Assembly (NCBI GenBank): GCA_020633555.1
Contig: JACKDL010000001.1
Span: 186,001-250,000, forward strand
Reading direction: 5' to 3'
Length of the DNA: 64,000 nucleotides
Source of the DNA: Myxococcales bacterium
Lineage (GTDB): Bacteria > Myxococcota_A > Bradymonadia > UBA7976 > UBA1532
In this document: positions 25,901 through 34,127 of the stretch, piece after piece
Layout of the letters: every line of letters starts with the position of its first letter
How positions within the stretch are numbered: position 1 is the first letter of the stretch
Made by a program: the position numbers and the translations under genes
The notes under the pieces: generated by a model
Seen by the model: only the letters and a program-made list of their open reading frames with translations
What the model was told of the DNA's origin: nothing
Databases searched by the model: none

Positions 25901-26363
25901 CCCGGCAGCCGAGGATCAGGCCACCGACCGCGCCCACCGCATCGGACAGACGCGGCCGGTGATGGTCTACCGGCTGGTGGCCGCCGAGACCGTCGAGGAG
26001 AAGGTGCTGGAGCTGCAGGCCCGCAAGCGCGCGCTGGCCAGCGCCGCCATCGACGCCGAGCGGGTGTTCGTGGACGACCTGCGGGCCGAGGACCTGGAGG
26101 CGGTGTTCGGCGCCGAGGCCGAGCCCTTCGACGCCCCGCCCGAGGTGCCCGCGGGGCCGCCGGGTCTGCCGCCCGCCCTGGGTGCCGTGCTGGAAGGCCG
26201 CGGGCGCCTCACCACCGCCTTGGTGCGCGAGGTGCTGCGCCTGCCCGACGACCGCGCCGCCCGCCAGCAGCTCGCCCTGTGGGTGGAGCTGGGCGTACTG
26301 CGCCGGGAGGGCCGGGGGCGGGCCACCCACTATGTGGCCGCCCGCGCAGGCGACGCCCCGTGA
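22914..26363 (+). CDS. SWI2/SNF2-family DNA helicase/ATPase with SWIM-like zinc finger
   Basis: An 1149-residue protein if started at GTG 22914, which has GGAG 5 nt upstream; an in-frame ATG lies at 22866. The N-terminus carries a CxxC-x4-CxH SWIM-like finger (about residues 92-103), then an extended region seen in bacterial SNF2 proteins. The ATPase begins near residue 605 (LRPYQHRGFRWM), with Walker A DDMGLGKT (about 634-641), Walker B DEAQ (about 726; DEAQ, not DEAH), motif III ALTGTPLEN, and the C-terminal RecA domain with FSQW, GGTGLNLTAAD and DRAHRIGQ. A winged-helix-like tail follows. These proteins translocate on duplex DNA and remodel protein-DNA complexes; the exact role here is unknown. 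Confidence 0.9.
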   Translation: MNLLTPFRPGVWTTLELPEPGRIDRHAGLALLADLFGADVRADLGPRWAQIQSLGQRVDVSLVGPRAVVEVEDGGRVSAPGYFLEEGRALFLDCARCRARPCAHVAAAVLALAWQHPEGREALLRVRWREQVWPLMGEPPAPADPATDEPPPEGWLEVELRLKPPADARERAQDPANGQVALWLVPTARRSGKPLKARLAPKSLAAIQRKVTLDAGSERIGRLAEQRRLLGHIARYRYADSASVVDEIGRLDAELFEALASARSVVCQGSAVTVEPAPYTPRLAVDDAPDGVELGWADPVRAHFPVGPGYVLTADDRLRPLAPEVPQATRRLLDRRSIVTVPAAEVGAFFAEVAPSLAVPLDVRAAGAVDRIPPTPVLRLDDDQGGLRVAVSFQYGPHQVAPGPGRDVLQPRGPGERAVARDRAAEGAWLDRFAAELPRRLPTRLTGDAAYDFLLDVVPLLKDWVVEVDPGLTLQPRGALRPSLSFRSGVDWFDIHAKFELDDWAAEVAVAPVIEAWRAGRRYVTLKDGSVARLPEAWLARHGDALDEVEGLRKAGHGQLGGFAAPLALGLLGEVHAAEAVDRWRALAERVRSFRRIPERAPPAELEAELRPYQHRGFRWMCALRDLGLGAVLADDMGLGKTVQTLATLIDTHREPGPPSLVVAPTSVLGEWAAQAARFAPTLTVHVHHGGRRGEIPADADLVITTYALLRLDQETLARPWRYVVLDEAQTIKNPASAVTRAARGLDARHRLALTGTPLENHLLELWSLFHWLMPGFFGSQGAFGQRYLRPIQDDESEAAMEALRARIRPFILRRLKREVAAELPPRQVQVLRCELTEPERALYEKVKHTFRDQVLGKVRRDGVKRSTIQVLEALMRLRQAACDAGLLPFPEAQGLGPSSKRLLLLDLVGELVEEGHRALVFSQWPSLLKRVAEDLDAHGVPYLYLDGSTTNRAALVERFNRPDGPPLFLISLKAGGTGLNLTAADHVVHLDPWWNPAAEDQATDRAHRIGQTRPVMVYRLVAAETVEEKVLELQARKRALASAAIDAERVFVDDLRAEDLEAVFGAEAEPFDAPPEVPAGPPGLPPALGAVLEGRGRLTTALVREVLRLPDDRAARQQLALWVELGVLRREGRGRATHYVAARAGDAP

Positions 26364-26409
26364 GCCACCCCTTGCGCGCACCGGGCGGGCCCCGGCAAGG
26401 TCTGCGACC

Positions 26410-28257
26410 GTGAAGCCTTTCCTCGACATGGCCCAGGCCGGCGGGCTGCTGTTCGACGGCGCCATGGGCACGCTGCTGTACGACCGCGGCATCTTCCTGA
26501 CCCGCTCCTTCGAGGACATCAACCGCACCCAGCCCAAGCTGGTGCGGCAGATCCACGAGGAGTACCTGCAGGCCGGCGCGCGGGTGCTCACCACCAACAC
26601 CTTCGCCGCCAACCGGCTGAAGCTGGACCGCCATGGGCTGGGCGATGCGCTGCGGCCCATCAACTTCGAGGCGGTGAAGCTGGCACGCGAGGCGGCCGGC
26701 GGGCGGGCCCATGTGGCCGGCAGCGTAGGCCCCACGGGCTTCACCTTCGACCAGTTCGTGGGGGTGCAGGGCGGGCGCGCGCGGGCCGTGCTGGCCGAGC
26801 ACATCCAGACGCTGGTGGACGCCGAGGTCGACCTGATCGTCCTCGAGACCTTCCCCGTGCTGGCCGAGCTGGAGCTCGCCATCGAGCTGGCCGTGCCCCA
26901 CGGCCTGCCCGTGGTGGCCCTGTTCATGTTCCAGGCCGACGGCCGGGGGCAGCAGGGGCACGGCCCGGCCCAGGTGGGCAAGCGGCTGGTGGCCGCCGGC
27001 GCCCACGTCATCGGCAGCAACTGCGGCGGCGGCCCCGAGCTGCTGTACCAGGTCACCACCCCCATGGTGGGCCTGGGCGCGCCCGTGCTCGCCATGGCCA
27101 ACGCCGGCCGCCCCGAGGAGGTGGAGGGGCGCACCATCTACATGGCAAACCCCGAGTATTTCGGGGTGTTTACCCGCAGGTTGTTGAAGGCGGGTGTCAT
27201 GTGCGTGGGCGGCTGCTGCGGCACCACCCCCGAGCACACGAAGCGCATGGCCAACGCCGTGCGCATGATGAGCCCGGCGGGCGAGACCACGCCGCGCATC
27301 GAGCCGGGCAGCCTGCGCCCCGCCGAGGGCGTCGAGCCGGTGGCCGTGGAGGATCGCAGCGTGCTGGCGGCGCGCATCGTCGCCGGCCAGTTCGTGACCT
27401 CGGTGGAGATCAACCCACCCAACGGCTTCGACCTGACGAAGCAGATCGCCGCGGCCACGGCCCTGCGGGATGCCGGCGTGACCACCATCAACATCGCCGA
27501 CGGCCCCCGGGCCACCCTGCGCATGAGCAACCTGGCCATGGCGGTGGAGATCGAGCGGGCCACGGGCCTCCAGCCGATCCTCCACGCGGCCTGCCGCGAC
27601 CGGAACTTCCTGGGCCTGCAGGCGCACCTGCTGGGCGCCCACGTGCTGGGGCTGCGCAACCTGGTGGTCATCACGGGCGATCCGCCGAAGATGGGCCCGT
27701 ACCCCCACGCCACCGGGGTGTACGACGTGGACAGCGTGGGCCTGCTGAGCGTGCTGGACGGCTACAACCGCGCGGTGGATCCCGCGGGCAAGGCCATGCC
27801 CGACACCACCCGCTTCTTCCTGATCACCGGCGCCGAGCCCGCGGCCATCGACTACGACCGCGAGCTGCGCCGGCTGGAGATGAAGCGCGACGCGGGCGCT
27901 CAGGCGGTGATGACCCAGCCGGTGTACGACCCCGCGAAGGTCGAGCGCTTCCTGGACGACACCCAGGCGCTGGGCCTGCCCGTACTGCTGGGCCTGTGCC
28001 CGCTGGCCAGCCACCGCAACGCCTTGTTCTTGCACGAGAATGTGCCCGGCATGCAGGTGCCGCCCTACATCCTGGCCCGCATGAAGGCCGCCGACGAGCG
28101 CGGCGAGGGCCAGGCCGAGGGGGTGCGCATCGCGCGGGAAGCCTTGGCGGCGGTGCGGGACCGGGTGCAGGGGGCGTACATCATGCCGCCCTTCGGCCGG
28201 CACAAGGTGGCGCTGGAGGTGCTCGACGGCTACCTGGAGTCGCCGTCCAAGGGCTGA
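26410..28257 (+). CDS. Bifunctional homocysteine S-methyltransferase / 5,10-methylenetetrahydrofolate reductase
   Basis: A 615-residue fusion, the same size and domain order as B. subtilis YitJ. Residues about 5-290 are a Pfam S-methyl_trans domain: LLFDGAMGTLL at the start, then zinc ligands in GSNCGGGPE (about 201) and GGCCGTTPEH (about 267). Residues about 320-610 are a MetF-like TIM barrel (TSVEINPPNG, NIADGPRATLRM, NLVVITGDPPKMGPYPHATGVYDVDSVG) that reduces methylene-THF with FAD. Together they make methyl-THF and methylate homocysteine to methionine. GTG 26410 is chosen because the longer frame overlaps the helicase gene; ATG 26428 is an alternative. Its stop abuts the convergent UbiB-like gene with no gap. 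Confidence 0.9.
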   Translation: MKPFLDMAQAGGLLFDGAMGTLLYDRGIFLTRSFEDINRTQPKLVRQIHEEYLQAGARVLTTNTFAANRLKLDRHGLGDALRPINFEAVKLAREAAGGRAHVAGSVGPTGFTFDQFVGVQGGRARAVLAEHIQTLVDAEVDLIVLETFPVLAELELAIELAVPHGLPVVALFMFQADGRGQQGHGPAQVGKRLVAAGAHVIGSNCGGGPELLYQVTTPMVGLGAPVLAMANAGRPEEVEGRTIYMANPEYFGVFTRRLLKAGVMCVGGCCGTTPEHTKRMANAVRMMSPAGETTPRIEPGSLRPAEGVEPVAVEDRSVLAARIVAGQFVTSVEINPPNGFDLTKQIAAATALRDAGVTTINIADGPRATLRMSNLAMAVEIERATGLQPILHAACRDRNFLGLQAHLLGAHVLGLRNLVVITGDPPKMGPYPHATGVYDVDSVGLLSVLDGYNRAVDPAGKAMPDTTRFFLITGAEPAAIDYDRELRRLEMKRDAGAQAVMTQPVYDPAKVERFLDDTQALGLPVLLGLCPLASHRNALFLHENVPGMQVPPYILARMKAADERGEGQAEGVRIAREALAAVRDRVQGAYIMPPFGRHKVALEVLDGYLESPSKG

Positions 28258-29949
28258 CTACCAGCCCTCGCCGCGCACCCGCCACCAGACGCGGAAGCCC
28301 ACGGCGGCCGAGCCCAGGTACAGCAGGGTGGGCAGGCTGAGCACCTCGATGCCCTTCAGCCCGTGGAGGATGACCCCGGCCAGCAGCATGGTGCCGGCGC
28401 CGGCGGTGAGGATCCCGCGGTTGAACCGCTGCTGGCGCCCGGCCTCCAGGGCCGCGAACTGGCGTGGATCCTGGCCCAGAGCCAGCTTGCCGTCCTCGAT
28501 CTGGGTGAGGAACTGGTGGGCCGTCACCGGGAACTGCCGGCTGAGCTTCACGAAGGCCTGCCCGGTGTCCACCGCGGCCCGCAGCATGCGCTCGGGGCTG
28601 TAGCGCTGCTTGATGATGGCCTCGATGTGGGGGCGCGACTCCTCCAGCAGGTCCAGATCGGGGCTGACCAGCTTGCCGATGCCTTCGACGGTCATCAGCG
28701 CCTTGAAGAACATGGTGTAGTCGGGCGGGATGCGCAGGTTGTGGCGGATGGCGCCCTCGATGAGGTCGCGCACCACCATGCCGAAGTCCACGTCCGCCAG
28801 GCTCGCCGAGCCGAAGTTCTTGTCCGCCAGCTCGCAGACGTCGGCCTCGAAGCTGGGGTAGTCCAGCGGCCCGTTCTTTCGCCCGATGTCGTAGAGGTTG
28901 CGGGCCAACCCCTCGTAATTCTGAGTGATCAGGTTCAAGAACAGATCGGCCATCCGGTCCTTCATCGGGGGCGTCATGCGCCCCACCAGGCCGAAGTCGA
29001 TGAGCCCGATGCGCCCGTCTTCCAGGATCAGCAGGTTGCCGGGGTGCAGGTCGCCGTGGAAGAAGCCGTCCTCGAACACCTGCTTGAGCAGCATGCGGAC
29101 GCACTCGCGGGCGATGGCGTCCATGTCGTGGCCGAAGGGGGCGGCCTCGGTGATCTTCACGCCGCGCAGGCGCTCCATCACCAGCACGGTCTTGCTCGAC
29201 AGGCCGCGGTGGACCGTGGGGATGTGGACGGTGCGCCACTCGTCGGTGTCGAAGCTGCGCTTGAAGCGCTCGAGGTTGTTGGCCTCGAAGTTGAAATCCA
29301 GCTCCTTGGTGATGGCCTTGTCGAACTCCCGGGCGATGCTCACCGGGTCGAAGGCCTGCGCCTCGGGGATGGTCTGCTCGATCTGCCGGGCCACCCAGTA
29401 CAGGATGTTCAGGTCGCTGCCGATGGTGTCGGCGATGCCGGGGCGCTGGATCTTGACCACCACCTCGCTGCCGTCATCGAGGGTGGCGGTGTGCACCTGG
29501 GCGATGCTGGCGCTGGCCAGGTGGGCGTCGTCGAAGCGGGTGAAGACCTGATCCACCCCCCGCCCCAGGCTGGCCTCGAGCACGCCGCGCGCCTCGGCCG
29601 CCGTGATGGGCACCACGTCGTCCTGCAGCTTCTTGAGCTGGTCGCAGAGCTCGGCGGGGATCAGGTCGGGCCGGGTGGAGAGGATCTGGCCCAGCTTCAC
29701 GAAGGTGGGCCCCAGCTCCTGCAAGATCACGCAGATGCGCTCGAAGAGGTCGGGCGGGGGGCCCATGCTCTCGTCGCGCTTCTCGACCAGCAGGTTGACG
29801 ACGAACTTGTCCTGCAGGTTCCACGCCTGGACCACATAGCCCAGGCCGTGGCGCACCAGGACCTTGGCGATCTGGCGCAGGCGCCCCACGTCCTTGATGG
29901 CGGTGCGGGCGGCCCGCAGGTTCGAGTAGACGGCGCGCATGGTCGACAT
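28258..29949 (-). CDS. ABC1/UbiB-family atypical kinase-like protein
   Basis: A 563-residue protein of the AarF/UbiB/ADCK family, implicated in ubiquinone and other isoprenoid-lipid metabolism. Visible motifs are the KxGQ segment FVKLGQ (residues 83-88), the Ala-rich loop ASASIAQVHTA (145-155), invariant Lys in VVVKIQRPG, the catalytic-like FHGDLHPGN (297-305) and DFG (318-320). The C-terminus (about 510-560) has two hydrophobic segments that tether it to the membrane. The length is usual. No ubi genes lie nearby, so the quinone link is only by family. TAGCAT ends 7 nt before the ATG at 29949 and no ribosome site is present, suggesting leaderless translation. Confidence 0.88.
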   Translation of the reverse strand: MSTMRAVYSNLRAARTAIKDVGRLRQIAKVLVRHGLGYVVQAWNLQDKFVVNLLVEKRDESMGPPPDLFERICVILQELGPTFVKLGQILSTRPDLIPAELCDQLKKLQDDVVPITAAEARGVLEASLGRGVDQVFTRFDDAHLASASIAQVHTATLDDGSEVVVKIQRPGIADTIGSDLNILYWVARQIEQTIPEAQAFDPVSIAREFDKAITKELDFNFEANNLERFKRSFDTDEWRTVHIPTVHRGLSSKTVLVMERLRGVKITEAAPFGHDMDAIARECVRMLLKQVFEDGFFHGDLHPGNLLILEDGRIGLIDFGLVGRMTPPMKDRMADLFLNLITQNYEGLARNLYDIGRKNGPLDYPSFEADVCELADKNFGSASLADVDFGMVVRDLIEGAIRHNLRIPPDYTMFFKALMTVEGIGKLVSPDLDLLEESRPHIEAIIKQRYSPERMLRAAVDTGQAFVKLSRQFPVTAHQFLTQIEDGKLALGQDPRQFAALEAGRQQRFNRGILTAGAGTMLLAGVILHGLKGIEVLSLPTLLYLGSAAVGFRVWWRVRGEGW

Positions 29950-29956
29950 GCGGGCG

Positions 29957-29985
29957 ATGCTAGCCGCTCACGCGGGCGGGCGCAC
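29957..29985 (-). promoter_or_regulatory. Candidate leaderless promoter of the UbiB-like gene
   Basis: Minus strand: GTGCGC (29985-29980), 17 nt, TAGCAT (29962-29957), then 7 nt to the ATG at 29949. Transcription would begin at or next to the start codon. The -35 match is weak. Confidence 0.3.
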
Positions 29986-29990
29986 CCCTC

Positions 29991-32900
29991 TCAGAGGCCG
30001 CGGCAGGGAATGTCCCAGAGCTCGGACAGGGTGCGGCGCGCCCAGATGCGGTTGGGGTCCGGCGGGATGCCAAAGGGCAGGCTGGCGATGTGCTTCGTGG
30101 CCCGGCAGGCGGCCTCGGCGATGCGTCGCTGGCCCTCGGCGTCCTGCAGCACCGCGGTGATGCTGCCCACCACGATGGCCGCGGCCCCGTAGGCGTTGGC
30201 CAGGAACTTCCCGTAGCTGATGACCGCCCCGAAGGGCCCCTTGAGCAGCTTGTTGGCCACGGTCATGCCCAAGGCGGCCCAGCCCACGGCCTTCAAGGCC
30301 CGCTCGATGGCAGCGAACTGCTCCAGCTCAGCGTAGGCGCCACCGCCCGAGCCGTCGCGGAGCAGGGCGTGGGCCTCGCCGGTGTCGGGATCGATGGTCC
30401 ACAGGGCCGCGTCGGCGCCCGCGGCGTCGTGGTAGCGGTGGAAGCCGAACCAGGTCTCGCCCACCAGGGTGGCCCACTCGGGATCGGGCTCGGCGCCCAG
30501 ATCGGCGAAGCCGTTGGGATCCACGTAGCTCAGCTCGGCGTCGCCCAGCAGATCCAGGGTGGACACCTGGTAGGCGGCGCCCTCCAGAGCGGCCAGGTGC
30601 AGGCTGGCGCGCAGGGTGTGGGCGAAGCGGGTGGGGCCGTCCAGCGGGCCCACCGTCGCCAGCCGGGCCAGGGGCAGCAGGTCCAGCCGGCGCACGAGCT
30701 GCGCCGTGTCGCCGTCGGGCACCAGCTCGGCGCGCACCAGGGCCGCGCGCAGCCCCGCGGCATAGGTGACGGCGCCCGGCTCGGCGGGGAAGGCGGGGAA
30801 GGCGAGCTGCGCCTCGCCGGGGGGCGCGGCGAAGCCCTCCTCCAGGGCCGCGGCGATGCCCGCCAGGTCGGTGGTGGTGGCCTCGAAGGCGCCCCGGGTG
30901 CTCAGCAGGCCGTCCACCATGCCCTCGAGCCGGGCCGCCGCGGTGGGGGCCCCGCCCTCGAAGAGCAGCACCTGGTCGGTGGTGGCCGACAGGCGCACGT
31001 GGGCGTGCAGGGCCGCCATGTCAGCGCCGGCCGGGGGCGGCCCCCCATGACCCGCCAAGGTGCGGCGGGCCTCGCGGCCGTGGGCGCGCACCACCAGCTC
31101 CAGGCCCGTGACCAGGGGGCCGGGACGCTGCTCGGCCAGCGCGGGGACGGTGTACTGCGCCTCCACGGCGACCCCGGTGGTGGTCTGCAGCCGCACCGTG
31201 CGCACCTCGCCGGGCGCCCCCGCGCCCCGCCAGCTCAGCAGGTACTGACTGTCGGGCATGTCGGGCGCCGCGTCGGCGACGGCCGCGGCCACCTCGACCG
31301 GGCTGCGCGCCACCACAATCTGCCCGCCGGTGCGCTGCGCCATCGCCTCGAGGGCCGGGGTGGGCGGATCCACCGCCGACAGAAACAGGGGCGGCGCCTG
31401 CAGGCCCCGGCGGGGCTCGAAGTCGGGGTCGGGGGCGTCGTTGGCCGCGCCATCGGTGAGGAACACGAGCTGGCTGGCGTTGCGCCGCAGGCCACGGGCC
31501 AGGGCGGCCCACAGATCGGAGTTGGTGGGCTCGGCGGACAGCGCGGCGCCCGGGCGCGCGGCGGCCAGCGCCGCGGCGGCCCCGTCCACCGTCTCGGCGG
31601 TGGCGTTCCAGAGCTCGAAGGGCATGCTGTCCGAGGTGTCGTAGGTGAAGGCCACCGCGGGGGCCGGCCGGTTCAGCGCCAGGGTGAAGCCGCGCGCAAC
31701 CCCCTGATCCTCAAGCGAGAACGCGGCGGCCCCCAGGCTGCCCACCACGGCGCCCGCCTGGTCGGTGGGGCGGGCCTGCAGGCGCACCAGGGGCCAGGCC
31801 GACACGTCTGCGGTGGCCGCCAAGGTGGTGACCTGCTCCACGGCCCCGGCGGGGGCCTCGTCCACGGGGAAGCCGTTGACGGTGGGGCGCTCGCCCTCGT
31901 CGGCCGGGCCTTGGAAGGTGTCGCCCTCGAGGTTCAGGGCGGGCCCGACGGCGGCGGCGGGCACCTGCGGATCCAGGTCGGCGTCGGGGCTGAGCACGAT
32001 GTTGGGCAGGAAGGCGCCCAAGTTCAGGGCGTCGGCGGTGAGCAGGGCGGCCGGGGCGAGGGCGGGCGACAGGCCCACGCTGATGGGGCGCCCGATCACC
32101 GCGGTCTGCGGCCAGGCGGCCAGGGCCACCACCTGCCGCTCGCCGTCCGCGGTCCAGGTGGCGAGCTCGATCTCCACCTCGGGGCTGCCGTCGGCGGCTC
32201 GGGGCCCCGCGAAGTCCGCGGGGTCGCCCAGCGCATCGCCGAAGGTCGCGTCGGGGTGCAGTGGCTGGGCCCAGCGGGCCTCTCCGTCCACCACCACCCG
32301 CACCAGCGGCAGGCCGGGAAGAGGCGTCGGGTCGAAGGCGTCGCCGCCATCGGGCACGTCGGCCAGCACCCGCTGGGCGAAGCGATCTACGGCCGCCTGG
32401 TCCAGGGGCAGCTCGGCCTCGGTGGCCTCACCCAGGCCGTCGGCGGCGCGGCGGGCGGCGAAGGCGTCGGCGTCGGGGCTGGGCGCGAAGGCGTGGCTGG
32501 GCCGGCGGGCGATCCACAGGGCCACCGCCTGGGCGTGATCGGCCGGGGCCCAGGTGCCGTGCCAGACCTCGGCCTCCAAGCCTGCGGCCCGGAGCAGGTG
32601 AGCCAGCAGCTCCACCTTGTCGCGGGGGGGCGCCTCGCCGGCGCGCAGGGCGCCGCGCCAGCCCACCCGGAGCTGGTCGGGGGCGAACCCGTCCACCCAG
32701 CCGTCGGTGCTCACGGGCACCACGGCGATCTCATCGCGCACGAACTCGAAGATCGCCCGGGGCTCACCGGCGGCCACCAGGGCGTCGGCCCGGGCACGCA
32801 GGTGATCGGGGCTGGCCCGCAGGCTGGCCTTCAGGTCGCTGAGGTACGCCCACTGGGGCAGGACCTCGCCCGGCCCGCTGTCCACCATGGCGTCGCGGGC

Positions 32901-33095
32901 AGCGTCCGGCTCGGCGTCTGGCCCGGCGTCGGGCCCGGCGTCAGGCCCCTGATCCGGATCGAGCGGGGTGGCGTCGAGCGCCTGATCGGCGCCCTGGTCC
33001 CGAGGGCGGGGATCGCCGCCGTCGTCGCAGCCGGTGTTGAACAGCAGGGGCAGCAAGGCGATCGCCAACGCGGCGCCGCGAAGGATGTGTGTCAT
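29991..33095 (-). CDS. Secreted/lipoprotein with transglutaminase-like and von Willebrand factor A-like regions
   Basis: A 1034-residue exported protein. A hydrophobic signal ends at NTGC (Cys23, an imperfect lipobox), followed by a D/P/A linker with repeated PDAGPDA steps. Residues about 75-260 include AHLLRAAGLEAEVWHGTW, reminiscent of the transglutaminase-like fold (short-chain helix bearing the active site), though no clear Cys nucleophile is present. Residues about 475-610 form a VWA-like domain with MIDAS-type DTSDS, FLTDGAAND and a GGQIVVARS strand. The C-terminal 300 residues are helical with a possible hydrophobic segment. It is probably a surface adhesion or scaffold protein. It is single in its transcript, with GGAG 8 nt before the ATG. 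Confidence 0.7.
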   Translation of the reverse strand: MTHILRGAALAIALLPLLFNTGCDDGGDPRPRDQGADQALDATPLDPDQGPDAGPDAGPDAEPDAARDAMVDSGPGEVLPQWAYLSDLKASLRASPDHLRARADALVAAGEPRAIFEFVRDEIAVVPVSTDGWVDGFAPDQLRVGWRGALRAGEAPPRDKVELLAHLLRAAGLEAEVWHGTWAPADHAQAVALWIARRPSHAFAPSPDADAFAARRAADGLGEATEAELPLDQAAVDRFAQRVLADVPDGGDAFDPTPLPGLPLVRVVVDGEARWAQPLHPDATFGDALGDPADFAGPRAADGSPEVEIELATWTADGERQVVALAAWPQTAVIGRPISVGLSPALAPAALLTADALNLGAFLPNIVLSPDADLDPQVPAAAVGPALNLEGDTFQGPADEGERPTVNGFPVDEAPAGAVEQVTTLAATADVSAWPLVRLQARPTDQAGAVVGSLGAAAFSLEDQGVARGFTLALNRPAPAVAFTYDTSDSMPFELWNATAETVDGAAAALAAARPGAALSAEPTNSDLWAALARGLRRNASQLVFLTDGAANDAPDPDFEPRRGLQAPPLFLSAVDPPTPALEAMAQRTGGQIVVARSPVEVAAAVADAAPDMPDSQYLLSWRGAGAPGEVRTVRLQTTTGVAVEAQYTVPALAEQRPGPLVTGLELVVRAHGREARRTLAGHGGPPPAGADMAALHAHVRLSATTDQVLLFEGGAPTAAARLEGMVDGLLSTRGAFEATTTDLAGIAAALEEGFAAPPGEAQLAFPAFPAEPGAVTYAAGLRAALVRAELVPDGDTAQLVRRLDLLPLARLATVGPLDGPTRFAHTLRASLHLAALEGAAYQVSTLDLLGDAELSYVDPNGFADLGAEPDPEWATLVGETWFGFHRYHDAAGADAALWTIDPDTGEAHALLRDGSGGGAYAELEQFAAIERALKAVGWAALGMTVANKLLKGPFGAVISYGKFLANAYGAAAIVVGSITAVLQDAEGQRRIAEAACRATKHIASLPFGIPPDPNRIWARRTLSELWDIPCRGL

Positions 33096-33148
33096 GGGAA
33101 CTGCTCCGTTGGCCCTGTGAGGGGCTTACCAGAGCGCCCCGCGCGGGC

Positions 33149-34051
33149 TCAACCCTCCGCCGCCTGCCCCGCGGTCAAGCTCCGGTCGCGGATCAGCCCC
33201 TCCTGGGTGGTGCTGGCCACCAGGCGGCCCTGCTGGTCGAAGTACTGGCCCCGCACCAGCCCGCGGGCCCCCGAGGCGCTGGGGCTGTCGATGACGTGCA
33301 CGAGCCACTCGTCCACCCGGAAGGGGCGGTGGAACCACATGGCGTGGTCCACGCTGGCCACCTGCATCTGGCGCTGCAGCCATGAAGTGCCGTGGGGGAA
33401 CATGCTGGTGCTCAGGAAGTGCGAGTCGCTGGCGTAGGCCAGCAGGTAGCGGTGCACGGCCGGGTCGTCGGGTACGGGGCCGCGGGCCTTGAACCAGATG
33501 GCTCGGTGCGGCGGCCGCGGCGTGGGCCGCAGCGGGTTGAAGGGCTCGACGGCGCGGACCTCGAAGGGCCCCTCACTGAGCACCACCGCCTGCAAGGCCG
33601 GGGGGATCTGGTCGGCGATGCGCCGGGCCAGCTCCAGCTCGCTCACCAGGCCCTCGGGGCCGGGCTGCTCGGGCATGGTGGCCTGGTGATCCAGGCCGGG
33701 CTCTTCGATCTGGAACGACGCCGAGAGGCTGAAGATGGCTTTGCCGCGTTGGATGGCCACCACCCGTCGGGTCGTGAAGCTGCCGCCGTCGCGGATGCGA
33801 TCCACCTCGTAGACCACCGGGGTGTCCACCCGGCCGGGGCGCAGGAAGTAGCTGTGCAGCGAGTGCACCTGCCGCTCGGCGGGCACGGTCTGGGCCACCG
33901 CCGACAGGGCCTGGCCCAGCACATGACCCCCGTACAGCCGCCCCCAGCCCGGATCCTGGGCCTGGCCGCGGAACAGGTTCTCCTCGATGCGCTCCAGGCC
34001 GAGCATGGCCACCAGCTCGCCGAGTCGGCGCACGCCTTCCGAGGTGCTCAT
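33149..34051 (-). CDS. tesB: Acyl-CoA thioesterase II (TesB)
   Basis: A 300-residue double-hotdog thioesterase that hydrolyses medium- and long-chain acyl-CoA. ATG 34051 (MSTSEGV) is preferred to the in-frame start at 34093 because AAGGA precedes it and homology-like sequence begins here. Family landmarks are GRLYGGHVLGQALSAVAQTV, HSLHSYFLRPG, the catalytic-Asp segment LAYASDSHFL, SVDHAMWFHRPFR, and the C-terminal Thr-Gln of STTQEGLIR. The length is close to E. coli TesB (286). A CGTGCTACCGT element (34084-34094) lies about 33 bp upstream and is shared with scoA and the epimerase gene. It stands alone. Confidence 0.92.
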   Translation of the reverse strand: MSTSEGVRRLGELVAMLGLERIEENLFRGQAQDPGWGRLYGGHVLGQALSAVAQTVPAERQVHSLHSYFLRPGRVDTPVVYEVDRIRDGGSFTTRRVVAIQRGKAIFSLSASFQIEEPGLDHQATMPEQPGPEGLVSELELARRIADQIPPALQAVVLSEGPFEVRAVEPFNPLRPTPRPPHRAIWFKARGPVPDDPAVHRYLLAYASDSHFLSTSMFPHGTSWLQRQMQVASVDHAMWFHRPFRVDEWLVHVIDSPSASGARGLVRGQYFDQQGRLVASTTQEGLIRDRSLTAGQAAEG

Positions 34052-34127
34052 GTTGCTGAATCCTTGGTCATCAATTTTGGGGGACGGTAGCACGATCGGG
34101 TGAGAAACGCGCCGGTGCGTCGGGTTG

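Noticed and set aside
22821..27137. A minus-strand open frame of about 1438 codons opposite the SNF2 helicase
   Set aside because: The plus-strand helicase has all its motifs in order; the reverse frame is low-complexity and reflects third-position GC bias.
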